Source: an uncultured Pseudoclavibacter sp. (GTDB lineage: Bacteria; Actinomycetota; Actinomycetes; Actinomycetales; Microbacteriaceae). Taken from it: a stretch of DNA of 13,646 bases. The notes below the pieces were generated by a model. The model worked only from the letters and a program-made list of their open reading frames with translations, did no database searches and was not told where the DNA came from. The stretch spans positions 1 through 13,646 of the forward strand of contig CAMIMS010000049.1 in the NCBI GenBank assembly GCA_946221025.1, in the 5' to 3' direction. How positions within the stretch are numbered: position 1 is the first letter of the stretch; every line of letters begins with the position of its first letter. A program made the translations under genes and the position numbers. Below, piece after piece: positions 7,190 through 13,646 of this stretch.

Positions 7190-8389
7190 CTACGACAGCC
7201 CGGCAGCTCTGGCGCGTTCGATCGCCGGGGGCAGCGCCTGAAGGAGCGCGTCAATATCGGCCTCGGTCGAATTCCATCCGAGCGTCATGCGAAGCGCGCC
7301 GAGCGCTTCCTTCTCCGAAAGGCCCATCGCCATGAGCACATGCGAGGGCTCTTGCACGCCCGCGCGGCACGCCGAACCGGTCGAGACCGAGATGCCCGCC
7401 ATATCCAGCATGAGCAGGAGCGAATCCCCCTGACACCCGTCGACCGTGACGTGCACGCTGCCGGGTGAGCGCGCCGGAACCTTGACGCCCGCGTCGACGA
7501 GCACCGCATCCGGTCGGGGGCCGCGCAGCGTGACCCCGTCGATTTGCTCGAGCCCCTCGATCAGGCGCATCGACAGTTCTTGAAGGCGACGCTGCTCGAG
7601 CGCGAGCGCCTCGGGTTCGCAGGCCGCGTGCGCCGCGGCAGCGAACGCGGATGCGGAGAGCACATCCATCGTTCCCGAGCGAAGGCCGCGCTGGTGGCCG
7701 CCACCGTGCATTTGGGGCGAGAGCGTCGCCCCGCGCGCGACAACGAGCGCTCCCGCACCGACCGGACCGCCGATCTTGTGCGCGGACACGGCGAGAAGGT
7801 CCGCCCCGATCTCGCGCGCCGACACCGGGATGTGTCCGAGCGCGGCGACCGCATCCACGAACACGGGAACCGATACCGCCCGCGCCGCCTCGACAATCTC
7901 GCGCACCGGCTGCACCGTGCCCACTTCGGCGTTCACGAGCGACACCGCGACGAGGGCGACGTCTTCGCCGTCGCCGAGCGCTTCGCGCAGGGCCGCAACG
8001 TCGACAACGCCGTCGTGATTCACCGACACCGGTGTGAGCGTCGCCCCCCGCGTTGCCTGCAGATGCGCGATGGGGTCGAGGGTCGCGTGATGCTCAATCA
8101 GGGGCGAGACGATTCGGGGCCTCGCGACCGGTTTCTGACGCGCTTCGAACGCGCCGAGGATCGCGAGGTTCGCGCTCTCGGTTCCGCCGGAGGTCAGCAC
8201 CACTTCGATGGGGTCGCAGCCGAGGTTTCGCGCGATGCCTTCACGCGCATCCTCGAGGGCCCGAAGCGCTGCCTGACCGTGCCCGTGAACGGATGAGGGG
8301 TTGCCCGTCAGTTCGAGCCCGCGCCGAATCGCGTCAGCCGCTTCTGGGCGAAGGGGCGACGAGGCACCGTGATCGAGGTAGATCGCCAC
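7190..8389 (-). CDS. cysteine desulfurase, NifS/IscS family
   Basis: Pyridoxal-phosphate enzyme that removes sulfur from cysteine, giving alanine and an enzyme-bound persulfide for Fe-S clusters or tRNA thiolation. It has 399 aa, the usual length. TSGGTESAN (66-74) binds cofactor phosphate. The His that stacks on the cofactor is in IEHHATL (98-104). Asp 179 holds the pyridine nitrogen, and Lys 205 in SAHKIGGP forms the Schiff base. Cys 341 in STGSACRAG is the sulfur acceptor on the mobile loop. The position of IscS Gln183, three residues after the Asp, is Ala 182 (VDAVAALGH). The GTG start has GGAGG 4 bases upstream. MnmA is encoded two genes downstream, so this is probably its dedicated sulfur donor, as with YrvO and MnmA in Bacillus subtilis. 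I cannot tell whether it also serves Fe-S assembly, so no gene symbol is given. Confidence 0.95.
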   Translation of the reverse strand: MAIYLDHGASSPLRPEAADAIRRGLELTGNPSSVHGHGQAALRALEDAREGIARNLGCDPIEVVLTSGGTESANLAILGAFEARQKPVARPRIVSPLIEHHATLDPIAHLQATRGATLTPVSVNHDGVVDVAALREALGDGEDVALVAVSLVNAEVGTVQPVREIVEAARAVSVPVFVDAVAALGHIPVSAREIGADLLAVSAHKIGGPVGAGALVVARGATLSPQMHGGGHQRGLRSGTMDVLSASAFAAAAHAACEPEALALEQRRLQELSMRLIEGLEQIDGVTLRGPRPDAVLVDAGVKVPARSPGSVHVTVDGCQGDSLLLMLDMAGISVSTGSACRAGVQEPSHVLMAMGLSEKEALGALRMTLGWNSTEADIDALLQALPPAIERARAAGLS

Positions 8390-8556
8390 GCGCCCTCCAA
8401 TTCATCCGCTGGTTCATCGAGCCGCCCCACCGCGAGATCGCAATGAAGACCGCATCGAGGGTATGCGCCACTCCCGACGCTCCGACGCATTTCAGCCCGC
8501 CGCGATCCTGGCTCTAGTCTTGCCGCGCCAGACTCCGACCCGTCCTCAGGATCCGA
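8390..8556. promoter_or_regulatory. divergent promoter region between the desulfurase and glgX
   Basis: 167 bases separate the two outward-facing genes, so both must start here. For glgX, TAGTCT at 8515-8520 fits TANNNT and would give a leader of about 30 bases, but I see no good -35. For the desulfurase, TACCCT on the minus strand near 8460 is a weaker candidate. The ribosome binding sites are GGAGG (minus strand, 8394-8398) and CAGGA just before glgX. I found no clear operator palindrome. Confidence 0.45.
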
Positions 8557-10611
8557 ATGGCCGACAGCCACGACGCCGCACCGCTCGGCGTGACCCTCTC
8601 CGCTTCCGGCGCCACGTTCCGCGCCGCCTCCCGAAACGCGACCCGCCTCGAGCTGTGCCTGCTCGATGAGGCGAACACCGTGCGCGAACGCATCCCGATG
8701 CAGCGGCAGGGCGACGACGTTTGGGAGGTGCAGGCGCCGCTTGCTCCCGGCACCCGGTACGGCCTCGCGGCCGACGGCGAGGGTGCGGGATTCGACCCGT
8801 CGAGGCTGCTCCTCGACCCGTACGCGAAGCACATTGAGCAGATTCGCTTCGGGGATGACCCCGCCTGGGTGAGCGTGGTCGTCGCGGACGAGCAGATGGA
8901 TTGGCGGGGCGCCGATCACCCGCGGCTGCCTGCGCGCGACCTCGTCATCTACGAAGCGCACGTGAAGGGGCTCACACAGCTCGCCGAATTCCTGCCCCCC
9001 GAAATCCGCGGCACCTACGCGGCGCTCGGCCACCCTTACGTCATCGCGCACCTGAAGAACCTCGGCGTCACCGCGATCGAACTGCTTCCCATTCACGCGA
9101 TCGGCGATGAGCGTCACCTCCGCGAGGCGGGGCTCACGAACTACTGGGGCTACTCGAACCTGGGCTTCTTCGCGCCCCACGCGGGCTACGCGACGGAAGC
9201 TGCCCGCCGAGAAGGCCCCGAAGCGATCGCCCGTGAGCTCAAAAACGCCATCGCCGCGCTTCACCGCGAGGGCATCGAAGTGCTGCTCGATGTCGTCTAC
9301 AACCACACCGCCGAACAGGGCAACGACGGGGTCACGACCTCATTCCGAGGCCTTGACAATGAGCTGTACTACCGGCGAGTTGACGGCCACTACCTCGATG
9401 TGACCGGCTGCGGCAACGCGCTGGACACCTCCGAGCCGATCGTGCAGCGCCTGGTTCTGGACTCAATGCGTCACTGGGTGAACGAATACCGCGTCGACGG
9501 GTTCCGCTTCGACCTGGCCGTCACCCTCGGGCGGGATGAGCACCACGAGTTCCGCACCGAGCATCCACTCCTGCACGCGATGCGAACCGATCCGGAGCTT
9601 TCCGGAACGCGTCTGATCGCCGAACCCTGGGACGTGGGTCACGGGGGGTGGCGCACGGGCGGGTTCCCGAACGGATGGATGGAGTGGAACGACCGCGCCC
9701 GCGACCGCATCCGCCAGTTCTGGGTTGGCGATATTGCAGAAGCACACACCGTGGGCCGCACCGATCGAACCGCGGGCGAGATCGCGACGGTGCTCACGGG
9801 CTCATCCGACATGTTCTCGGAGGAGCGCGGACCCATCGCGAGCGTCAACTTCGTGACCGCGCACGACGGGTTCACGCTGCGGGATGTGGTCTCGTACAAC
9901 CGAAAGCACAACCTCGCCAACGGGGAGCTCGGCCGAGACGGCTCTGACAACAACGGCAGCTGGAACTTCGGCGAAGAGGGCCCCTCATTCGTCGATGAGA
10001 TTGAGCGGCGCCGACGCCTCGGCCAGCGGAACATGCTCGGCACCCTGTGCCTGTCAGCTGGCGTACCCATGATCACCGCCGGGGACGAGTTCGCGCGCAC
10101 CCAGCACGGCAACAACAACCCCTACAACCAGGACACGCCCACCAGCTGGGTGAACTGGAACCTGACCCCGGCCCAGCAGGATCAGCTCGATCACGTTCGG
10201 CGCCTGCTTGAGGTGCGCCGCATCCACCCCGCCCTTCGCCCCATCCGGCACGCCGATGCGACATCGATCGAGCACGGATCTGCCCGCGCGCTGTGGTTCG
10301 ACACGCTCGGCTCCCCCATGCAGACGGGTGACTGGGACAACTCGGCCACGCGCGGTGTGCAACTGCTCCTCGCGAGCCTCAGCGACGACGGGATGAGCGT
10401 TGATGAGCTGCTCATCGTCGTGCACGGTCTACCGGAGGTCACCCGCGTTCGCACGCCGAACATCGAGTACGCGGACCACTTCGAACTGCTGTGGGATTCG
10501 TACCTGGAGCGCCCCGATGACGCGGCGGGGTTGGCGCCGCGCCCGCGCCCCGGCGAGGCCTTCACGATGCCCGGGCCCTCCATCCGGGTGTACGCGGTCA
10601 GCACCTCGTGA
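8557..10611 (+). CDS. glgX: glycogen debranching enzyme GlgX
   Basis: Hydrolyses alpha-1,6 branches in glycogen or limit dextrin (isoamylase-type, GH13). It has 684 aa, close to family length. An N-terminal carbohydrate-binding module (CBM48-like) covers about 8-115. IYEAHVKGLT at 131-140 opens the catalytic barrel, and DVVYNHT at 245-251 is conserved GH13 region I. The nucleophile is Asp 319 (GFRFDLA), the acid/base is Glu 356 (LIAEPWD), and the third acidic residue is Asp 437 (TAHDGFTL). The segment NNGSWNFGEEGP at 465-476 and the AGDEF segment at 508-512 are also typical of GlgX. The ATG follows CAGGA with 5 bases of spacing. It heads a rightward cluster with glgE and glgB, so degradation and synthesis of the same glucan may share one transcript. 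A plant-type TreX debranching enzyme is a near relative, but the GlgX signatures fit better. Confidence 0.94.
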   Translation: MADSHDAAPLGVTLSASGATFRAASRNATRLELCLLDEANTVRERIPMQRQGDDVWEVQAPLAPGTRYGLAADGEGAGFDPSRLLLDPYAKHIEQIRFGDDPAWVSVVVADEQMDWRGADHPRLPARDLVIYEAHVKGLTQLAEFLPPEIRGTYAALGHPYVIAHLKNLGVTAIELLPIHAIGDERHLREAGLTNYWGYSNLGFFAPHAGYATEAARREGPEAIARELKNAIAALHREGIEVLLDVVYNHTAEQGNDGVTTSFRGLDNELYYRRVDGHYLDVTGCGNALDTSEPIVQRLVLDSMRHWVNEYRVDGFRFDLAVTLGRDEHHEFRTEHPLLHAMRTDPELSGTRLIAEPWDVGHGGWRTGGFPNGWMEWNDRARDRIRQFWVGDIAEAHTVGRTDRTAGEIATVLTGSSDMFSEERGPIASVNFVTAHDGFTLRDVVSYNRKHNLANGELGRDGSDNNGSWNFGEEGPSFVDEIERRRRLGQRNMLGTLCLSAGVPMITAGDEFARTQHGNNNPYNQDTPTSWVNWNLTPAQQDQLDHVRRLLEVRRIHPALRPIRHADATSIEHGSARALWFDTLGSPMQTGDWDNSATRGVQLLLASLSDDGMSVDELLIVVHGLPEVTRVRTPNIEYADHFELLWDSYLERPDDAAGLAPRPRPGEAFTMPGPSIRVYAVSTS

Positions 10612-10621
10612 TTTCGCATAG

Positions 10622-10666
10622 CGGATGCGCATTCCGCCACACTCCGGATTCGGTCGATTGCATCCG
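10622..10666. repeat. inverted repeat in the glgX-glgE gap
   Basis: CGGATGC (10622-10628) and GCATCCG (10660-10666) are perfect 7-bp arms 31 bases apart. A smaller GCGGA/TCCGC hairpin (10621-10637) shares the left arm. The gap of 99 bases between glgX and glgE is larger than elsewhere in the cluster, and no T-run or convincing -10/-35 pair is visible. GGATG is frequent throughout the window, so this pairing may be chance. Confidence 0.25.
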
Positions 10667-10710
10667 TTAGCGTGCGGAAAGCCGATTGATTCTGAGGCGA
10701 GGACGCAGCC

Positions 10711-12897
10711 ATGAAGCTCAGCAGGTGGAGCACCCGAGACCAGCACAACGACGACCGCGACGAGAACGTCGAGGAACGCACCGAAGCCGATCAGCAGGCG
10801 CTCGATGCGGCAAGCGGCGCGATCGACGAGACCGCGTCGGGTCCATCCGCGATCGGGCCGAAACAGGTTCCGAACGAGTCGTTCCCGGGCCGCAGCACTC
10901 CGGTCGCCGGACGGATCCCGATCTTCGACCTCGCCCCGCAGGTGCGCGAGAACCAGTGGCCGGTCAAGGCGGTTGACGGCGATGTCATGCCGTTTTCGTG
11001 CGTGAGCTTCCGCGAGGGCCACGACAAGATCGGTGTCGAGCTCGTCATCACCGACCCGTCGGGCACCACCGAACGCGTGCGCATGACGCCCGGGCGCCCG
11101 GGTCTTGACGAGTGGGTGACCGAGCACCAGCTGAACGGGGTCGGTGCGCACCGCTGGCACATCGAGAGCTGGAGCGACGAGTTCGCCACGTGGCGTCACG
11201 CCGCCGGCATCAAGATTCCCGCACGCATCGACGTTGACCTCATGCTCGAGCAGGGGGCACGCCTGCTCGAGCGCGCCGCGGCCGACGACGACGTCTCCGA
11301 CGGTGCCCGCGCGCGGCTCGCGGAATCGGCGGCGCGCGCCCGCGACCACAACCGGGATGCGGATGCGCGCCTCGCGGCGATCCTCAACGAATCCGTCATC
11401 GAAGTGATCGACCGCCACCCGGTTCGCTCGCTCGTAACGCGCTCGGATGAGCGCGAAATCGACGTCAACCGCAAGATCGCGGGCGTTGCCGCCTGGTATG
11501 AGCTCTTCCCGCGCTCCGAGGGCGCCACCCGAGGCGACGATGGCACGTGGACCAGCGGAACCTTCCGCACGGCAATGAACCGCGTGCCGGAAGTCGCGGC
11601 AATGGGCTTTGACGTGCTCTACCTCCCGCCGATTCACCCGATCGGCCGCACGAACCGCAAGGGCCCGAACAACACGCTGACCGCTGGCCCGCAGGACCCG
11701 GGCTCCCCGTGGGCAATCGGCGCGGCCGAGGGTGGCCACACCGATATTCACCCCGACCTCGGCACGATCGAAGACTTCCGCGCGTTCCGCGAGCACGTTG
11801 AGCAGCACGGAATGGAGCTCGCGCTCGACATCGCGCTGCAGGCGACTCCCGACCACCCCTGGGTCGAGGAGCACCAGGACTGGTTCACGGTACTGCCCGA
11901 CGGTTCCATCGCGTACGCCGAGAACCCGCCGAAGAAGTACCAGGACATTTACCCCCTGAACTTCGACGGTGACCGCAACGGCCTCTACGAGGAAGTGCTC
12001 GGCATCTTCAAGCACTGGATCTCCGAGGGCGTGAAGATCTTCCGCGTCGACAACCCGCACACCAAGCCCCTGCAGTTCTGGGAGTGGGTCATCGCCGAGG
12101 TTCGACGAGACGAGCCGGGAGCGGTCTTCCTCGCCGAGGCGTTCAGCCGCCCGAATGTGATGCAGGGCCTCGCCCAGGTGGGCTTCCAGCAGTCGTACTC
12201 GTACTTCACGTGGCGAAACACGAAGGAGGAGCTCGAAGAGTTCCTGAGCGAGGTCTCGCACGACACGGCGCACTTCATGCGCCCGAACCTCTTCGTGAAT
12301 ACGCCCGACATCCTCACCGAGTACCTGCAGTTCGGTGGTCGTCCGGCGTACGAGATCCGCGCGATCATCGCCTCGATGGCGAGCCCCCTGTGGGGCGTGT
12401 ACGCCGGATACGAGCTGATCGAGAACGTCGCCCGCCCCGGCTCCGAAGAGAACATCGACAACGAGAAGTACGAGTACAAGTCGCGCGATTGGGCTCGCGC
12501 CGAGCAGCAGGGGCTGTCGATCGCGCCGCTCATCACGAAGCTCAACGAGATTCGCCACGCGCATCCGTCGCTTCAGCAGTTGCAGAACTTCGAGCTGCAC
12601 TGGTCTTCGAGCGAGGAGCTGCTCGTGTTCTCCAAGCACGTGAGCGCCGAGCACTCCCCGAACGGGAAGCCCGACACGATCATCGTGGTCGTGCAGCTGA
12701 GCCCCCACGCGCCGGTGCAGGGCGATGTGTGGCTCGACCCGCAGAAGTTCGGCTTCGGCTCCACCGACACGTTCCAGGTCGAAGATCTTCTCACCGGTGA
12801 ACGCTACGAGTGGGGCGCATCGAACTACGTGCTGCTCGACCCGGTACACCGTCCGGCGCATATTCTCCGCGTCGAGCACCCGAACACCGCCAACTAA
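10711..12897 (+). CDS. glgE: alpha-1,4-glucan:maltose-1-phosphate maltosyltransferase GlgE
   Basis: Transfers maltosyl units from alpha-maltose-1-phosphate to the non-reducing end of alpha-1,4-glucans (GH13_3), the polymerising step of the route from trehalose to glucan. It has 728 aa. The family core begins at about residue 66 with GRIPIFDLAP, and FREGHD follows at 100-105. A helical insert spans about 175-225. WYELFPRSEG at 262-271 and LYLPPIHPIG at 303-312 are GlgE hallmarks. The nucleophile is Asp 447 (FRVDNPHTKP), the acid/base is Glu 476 (FLAEAF), and Asp 533 (VNTPDIL) matches the transition-state Asp of Streptomyces GlgE. Residues 1-65 form an acidic, disordered extension, longer than the roughly 20 residues I expect in Streptomyces. 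The ATG follows GAGGA with 7 bases of spacing. glgB starts 34 bases after the TAA stop. The treS and maltokinase genes that make its substrate are not in view. Confidence 0.96.
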   Translation: MKLSRWSTRDQHNDDRDENVEERTEADQQALDAASGAIDETASGPSAIGPKQVPNESFPGRSTPVAGRIPIFDLAPQVRENQWPVKAVDGDVMPFSCVSFREGHDKIGVELVITDPSGTTERVRMTPGRPGLDEWVTEHQLNGVGAHRWHIESWSDEFATWRHAAGIKIPARIDVDLMLEQGARLLERAAADDDVSDGARARLAESAARARDHNRDADARLAAILNESVIEVIDRHPVRSLVTRSDEREIDVNRKIAGVAAWYELFPRSEGATRGDDGTWTSGTFRTAMNRVPEVAAMGFDVLYLPPIHPIGRTNRKGPNNTLTAGPQDPGSPWAIGAAEGGHTDIHPDLGTIEDFRAFREHVEQHGMELALDIALQATPDHPWVEEHQDWFTVLPDGSIAYAENPPKKYQDIYPLNFDGDRNGLYEEVLGIFKHWISEGVKIFRVDNPHTKPLQFWEWVIAEVRRDEPGAVFLAEAFSRPNVMQGLAQVGFQQSYSYFTWRNTKEELEEFLSEVSHDTAHFMRPNLFVNTPDILTEYLQFGGRPAYEIRAIIASMASPLWGVYAGYELIENVARPGSEENIDNEKYEYKSRDWARAEQQGLSIAPLITKLNEIRHAHPSLQQLQNFELHWSSSEELLVFSKHVSAEHSPNGKPDTIIVVVQLSPHAPVQGDVWLDPQKFGFGSTDTFQVEDLLTGERYEWGASNYVLLDPVHRPAHILRVEHPNTAN
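10804..10821 (+). repeat. 18-base direct repeat, copy 1 (glgE extension)
   Basis: The bases gatgcggcaagcggcgcg encode DAASGA (residues 32-37) in the disordered N-terminal extension of GlgE. The identical 18 bases occur in the same reading frame in the glgB extension at 13118-13135. Confidence 0.85.
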
Positions 12898-12931
12898 CTC
12901 CCCAAGCAATCTGATCGAGAAGGACCCGCGC

Positions 12932-13646
12932 ATGACGAACCCAACGCCCCCGAGCACGCCCGGCGACGGCTCGTCCAACGAGCGCGCTGAACTGAACCAG
13001 ACGACCGATTGGACCGTTCCGTCGCAGTGGCAGCAGCACCGCACCGATGACGCGCTGCCGAGCCGTTCCCGGCTTCGCCGCTACCGCGCCGCGGCCGACG
13101 GACAAGCAGCGTCACGCGATGCGGCAAGCGGCGCGGTCTCATCGGATGCAACGGCTACGCCCATCGAAACCCGTCCTGCCTTCGGGATCGAGAACGACGA
13201 GACGCCACGCCCCACGGGTCGACACGCGGAACCGTTCCACCCCGGTGAGACCTTCACCGCGGGTGCGCCGGTTCAGATGCGCCCGGCGGCTGACAGCGAC
13301 CTGCCGGCGGGGATCGAGGTCGAGGCGCAGCCGAGCGAGTCGACGCCCCTCCCCGACCACAGCCACCCCGACGCCGAGCACCGCGGCGAAGCGTGCGGCT
13401 GCACGGCATGCGACTGCGAGCGATGCGGCGAGGGGGGATGCCAGTGCCAGCACTGCTCCTGCGGTAACGCAGCACCTGTCCCGGCCGACGATGCGCAAGA
13501 CAGCACGCCCGAGGTCACGGGCGACCAGTCCTCGACCGGAAGCGAACAGGCGGCGATCGTGAGCGACGAGATCGCACCGGATGACGAGCTTCGCGTGCTC
13601 GCCGAGGGCGGCCACGGCGACCCGCACTCGGTGCTCGGTCAGCACC
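12932..13646 (+). CDS. glgB: 1,4-alpha-glucan branching enzyme GlgB, N-terminal part, with a Cys-rich extension
   Basis: The first 238 codons are visible; the rest lies beyond the right edge. The enzyme forms alpha-1,6 branches in the glucan made by GlgE. Identification rests on residues 217-238 (DDELRVLAEGGHGDPHSVLG), which match the opening of the GlgB N-terminal domain, and on position after glgE. The catalytic part is not seen. Residues 1-215 are not a known domain. They are low-complexity, rich in Ser, Thr, Pro, Asp and Ala, with a basic patch at 45-52. A cluster of nine cysteines at 155-177 is preceded by His 143, 145 and 150. The ATG at 12932 has GAAGGA 7 bases upstream and lies 34 bases after glgE. 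A shorter start at the GTG of codon 210 (13559) would remove the extension but has a weaker ribosome binding site. The whole 715-base frame is open with GC-rich third positions, so the long form is favoured. Confidence 0.85.
   Translation, partial: MTNPTPPSTPGDGSSNERAELNQTTDWTVPSQWQQHRTDDALPSRSRLRRYRAAADGQAASRDAASGAVSSDATATPIETRPAFGIENDETPRPTGRHAEPFHPGETFTAGAPVQMRPAADSDLPAGIEVEAQPSESTPLPDHSHPDAEHRGEACGCTACDCERCGEGGCQCQHCSCGNAAPVPADDAQDSTPEVTGDQSSTGSEQAAIVSDEIAPDDELRVLAEGGHGDPHSVLGQH
13118..13135 (+). repeat. 18-base direct repeat, copy 2 (glgB extension)
   Basis: Identical to 10804-10821 in bases and in reading frame. It encodes DAASGA at GlgB residues 63-68, inside the disordered extension and before the cysteine cluster. 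Confidence 0.85.
13394..13462 (+). other. metallothionein-like cysteine cluster inside the GlgB extension
   Basis: Codons 155-177 of glgB hold nine cysteines in 23 residues, at 155, 157, 160, 162, 165, 170, 172, 175 and 177. The spacing gives four CxC pairs (155/157, 160/162, 170/172, 175/177) linked by CxxC steps, split by a GEGG spacer at 166-169. His 174 lies inside, and His 143, 145 and 150 lie just upstream. Such spacing is typical of metal-thiolate clusters in metallothioneins. It is not a standard zinc finger, which would have two well-separated pairs. Metal binding is inference. Confidence 0.6.

Noticed and set aside
8308..9306. A 332-codon minus-strand open frame across the divergent promoter and glgX
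   Set aside because: It runs antisense to the GlgX carbohydrate-binding module and overlaps the desulfurase start. It has no recognisable motif.
10429..13044. An 871-codon open frame antisense to the whole of glgE
   Set aside because: It is a shadow frame produced by GC-rich third positions in glgE. It has no recognisable domain, while the plus strand encodes a complete GlgE with all catalytic residues.
13394..13462. The cysteine cluster as a classical zinc finger or a ferredoxin-type Fe-S motif
   Set aside because: Dense CxC spacing does not match two CxxC pairs on a finger, nor the CxxCxxCxxxC pattern followed by CP of ferredoxins. It is closest to metallothionein spacing.
13139..13645. 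A minus-strand open frame opposite the glgB extension, as an alternative explanation of the cysteine-rich region
   Set aside because: It has no visible ribosome binding site and an Arg/Ala/Val-rich shadow composition. The plus-strand frame follows glgE by 34 bases with a good ribosome binding site and runs into the GlgB domain.

Overview
The window is a dense, GC-rich piece of an actinobacterial chromosome. The family is most likely Microbacteriaceae: LigA has two lineage-type insertions, MnmA has the actinobacterial PNPCLRC version of its catalytic loop, and GlgX, GlgE and GlgB sit together. The family assignment is inference from protein style, because no rRNA gene is present. I saw no tRNA, CRISPR array, insertion sequence or phage gene.

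Positions 1-8389 are transcribed leftwards (minus strand). In transcription order they hold a NifS/IscS-type cysteine desulfurase (GTG start at 8389), a DHA2-like MFS transporter, mnmA, a two-helix membrane protein whose start overlaps the mnmA stop, ligA, and a DUF6882-like protein with a long acidic tail that runs off the left edge. The desulfurase can supply the sulfur that MnmA puts on U34 of tRNAs. The transporter lies between these two partners. It appears to have its own promoter region, and mnmA itself looks leaderless, with a -10 box 6 bases before its ATG.

Positions 8390-8556 are a divergent promoter region. From 8557 to the right edge everything is transcribed rightwards as a glucan cluster: glgX (debranching), glgE (maltosyltransferase using maltose-1-phosphate) and the first 238 codons of glgB (branching). 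GlgE extends alpha-1,4-glucan, GlgB adds alpha-1,6 branches and GlgX trims branches. The treS and pep2/mak partners that feed GlgE are not in the window.

The most unusual feature is at the right edge. GlgB carries about 215 residues of low-complexity sequence before its normal N-terminal domain begins. Within it are nine cysteines in 23 residues, spaced as CxC and CxxC like a metallothionein and preceded by several histidines. I know of no such domain on a branching enzyme. GlgE also has a disordered acidic N-terminal extension, and the two extensions share an identical in-frame 18-base stretch.
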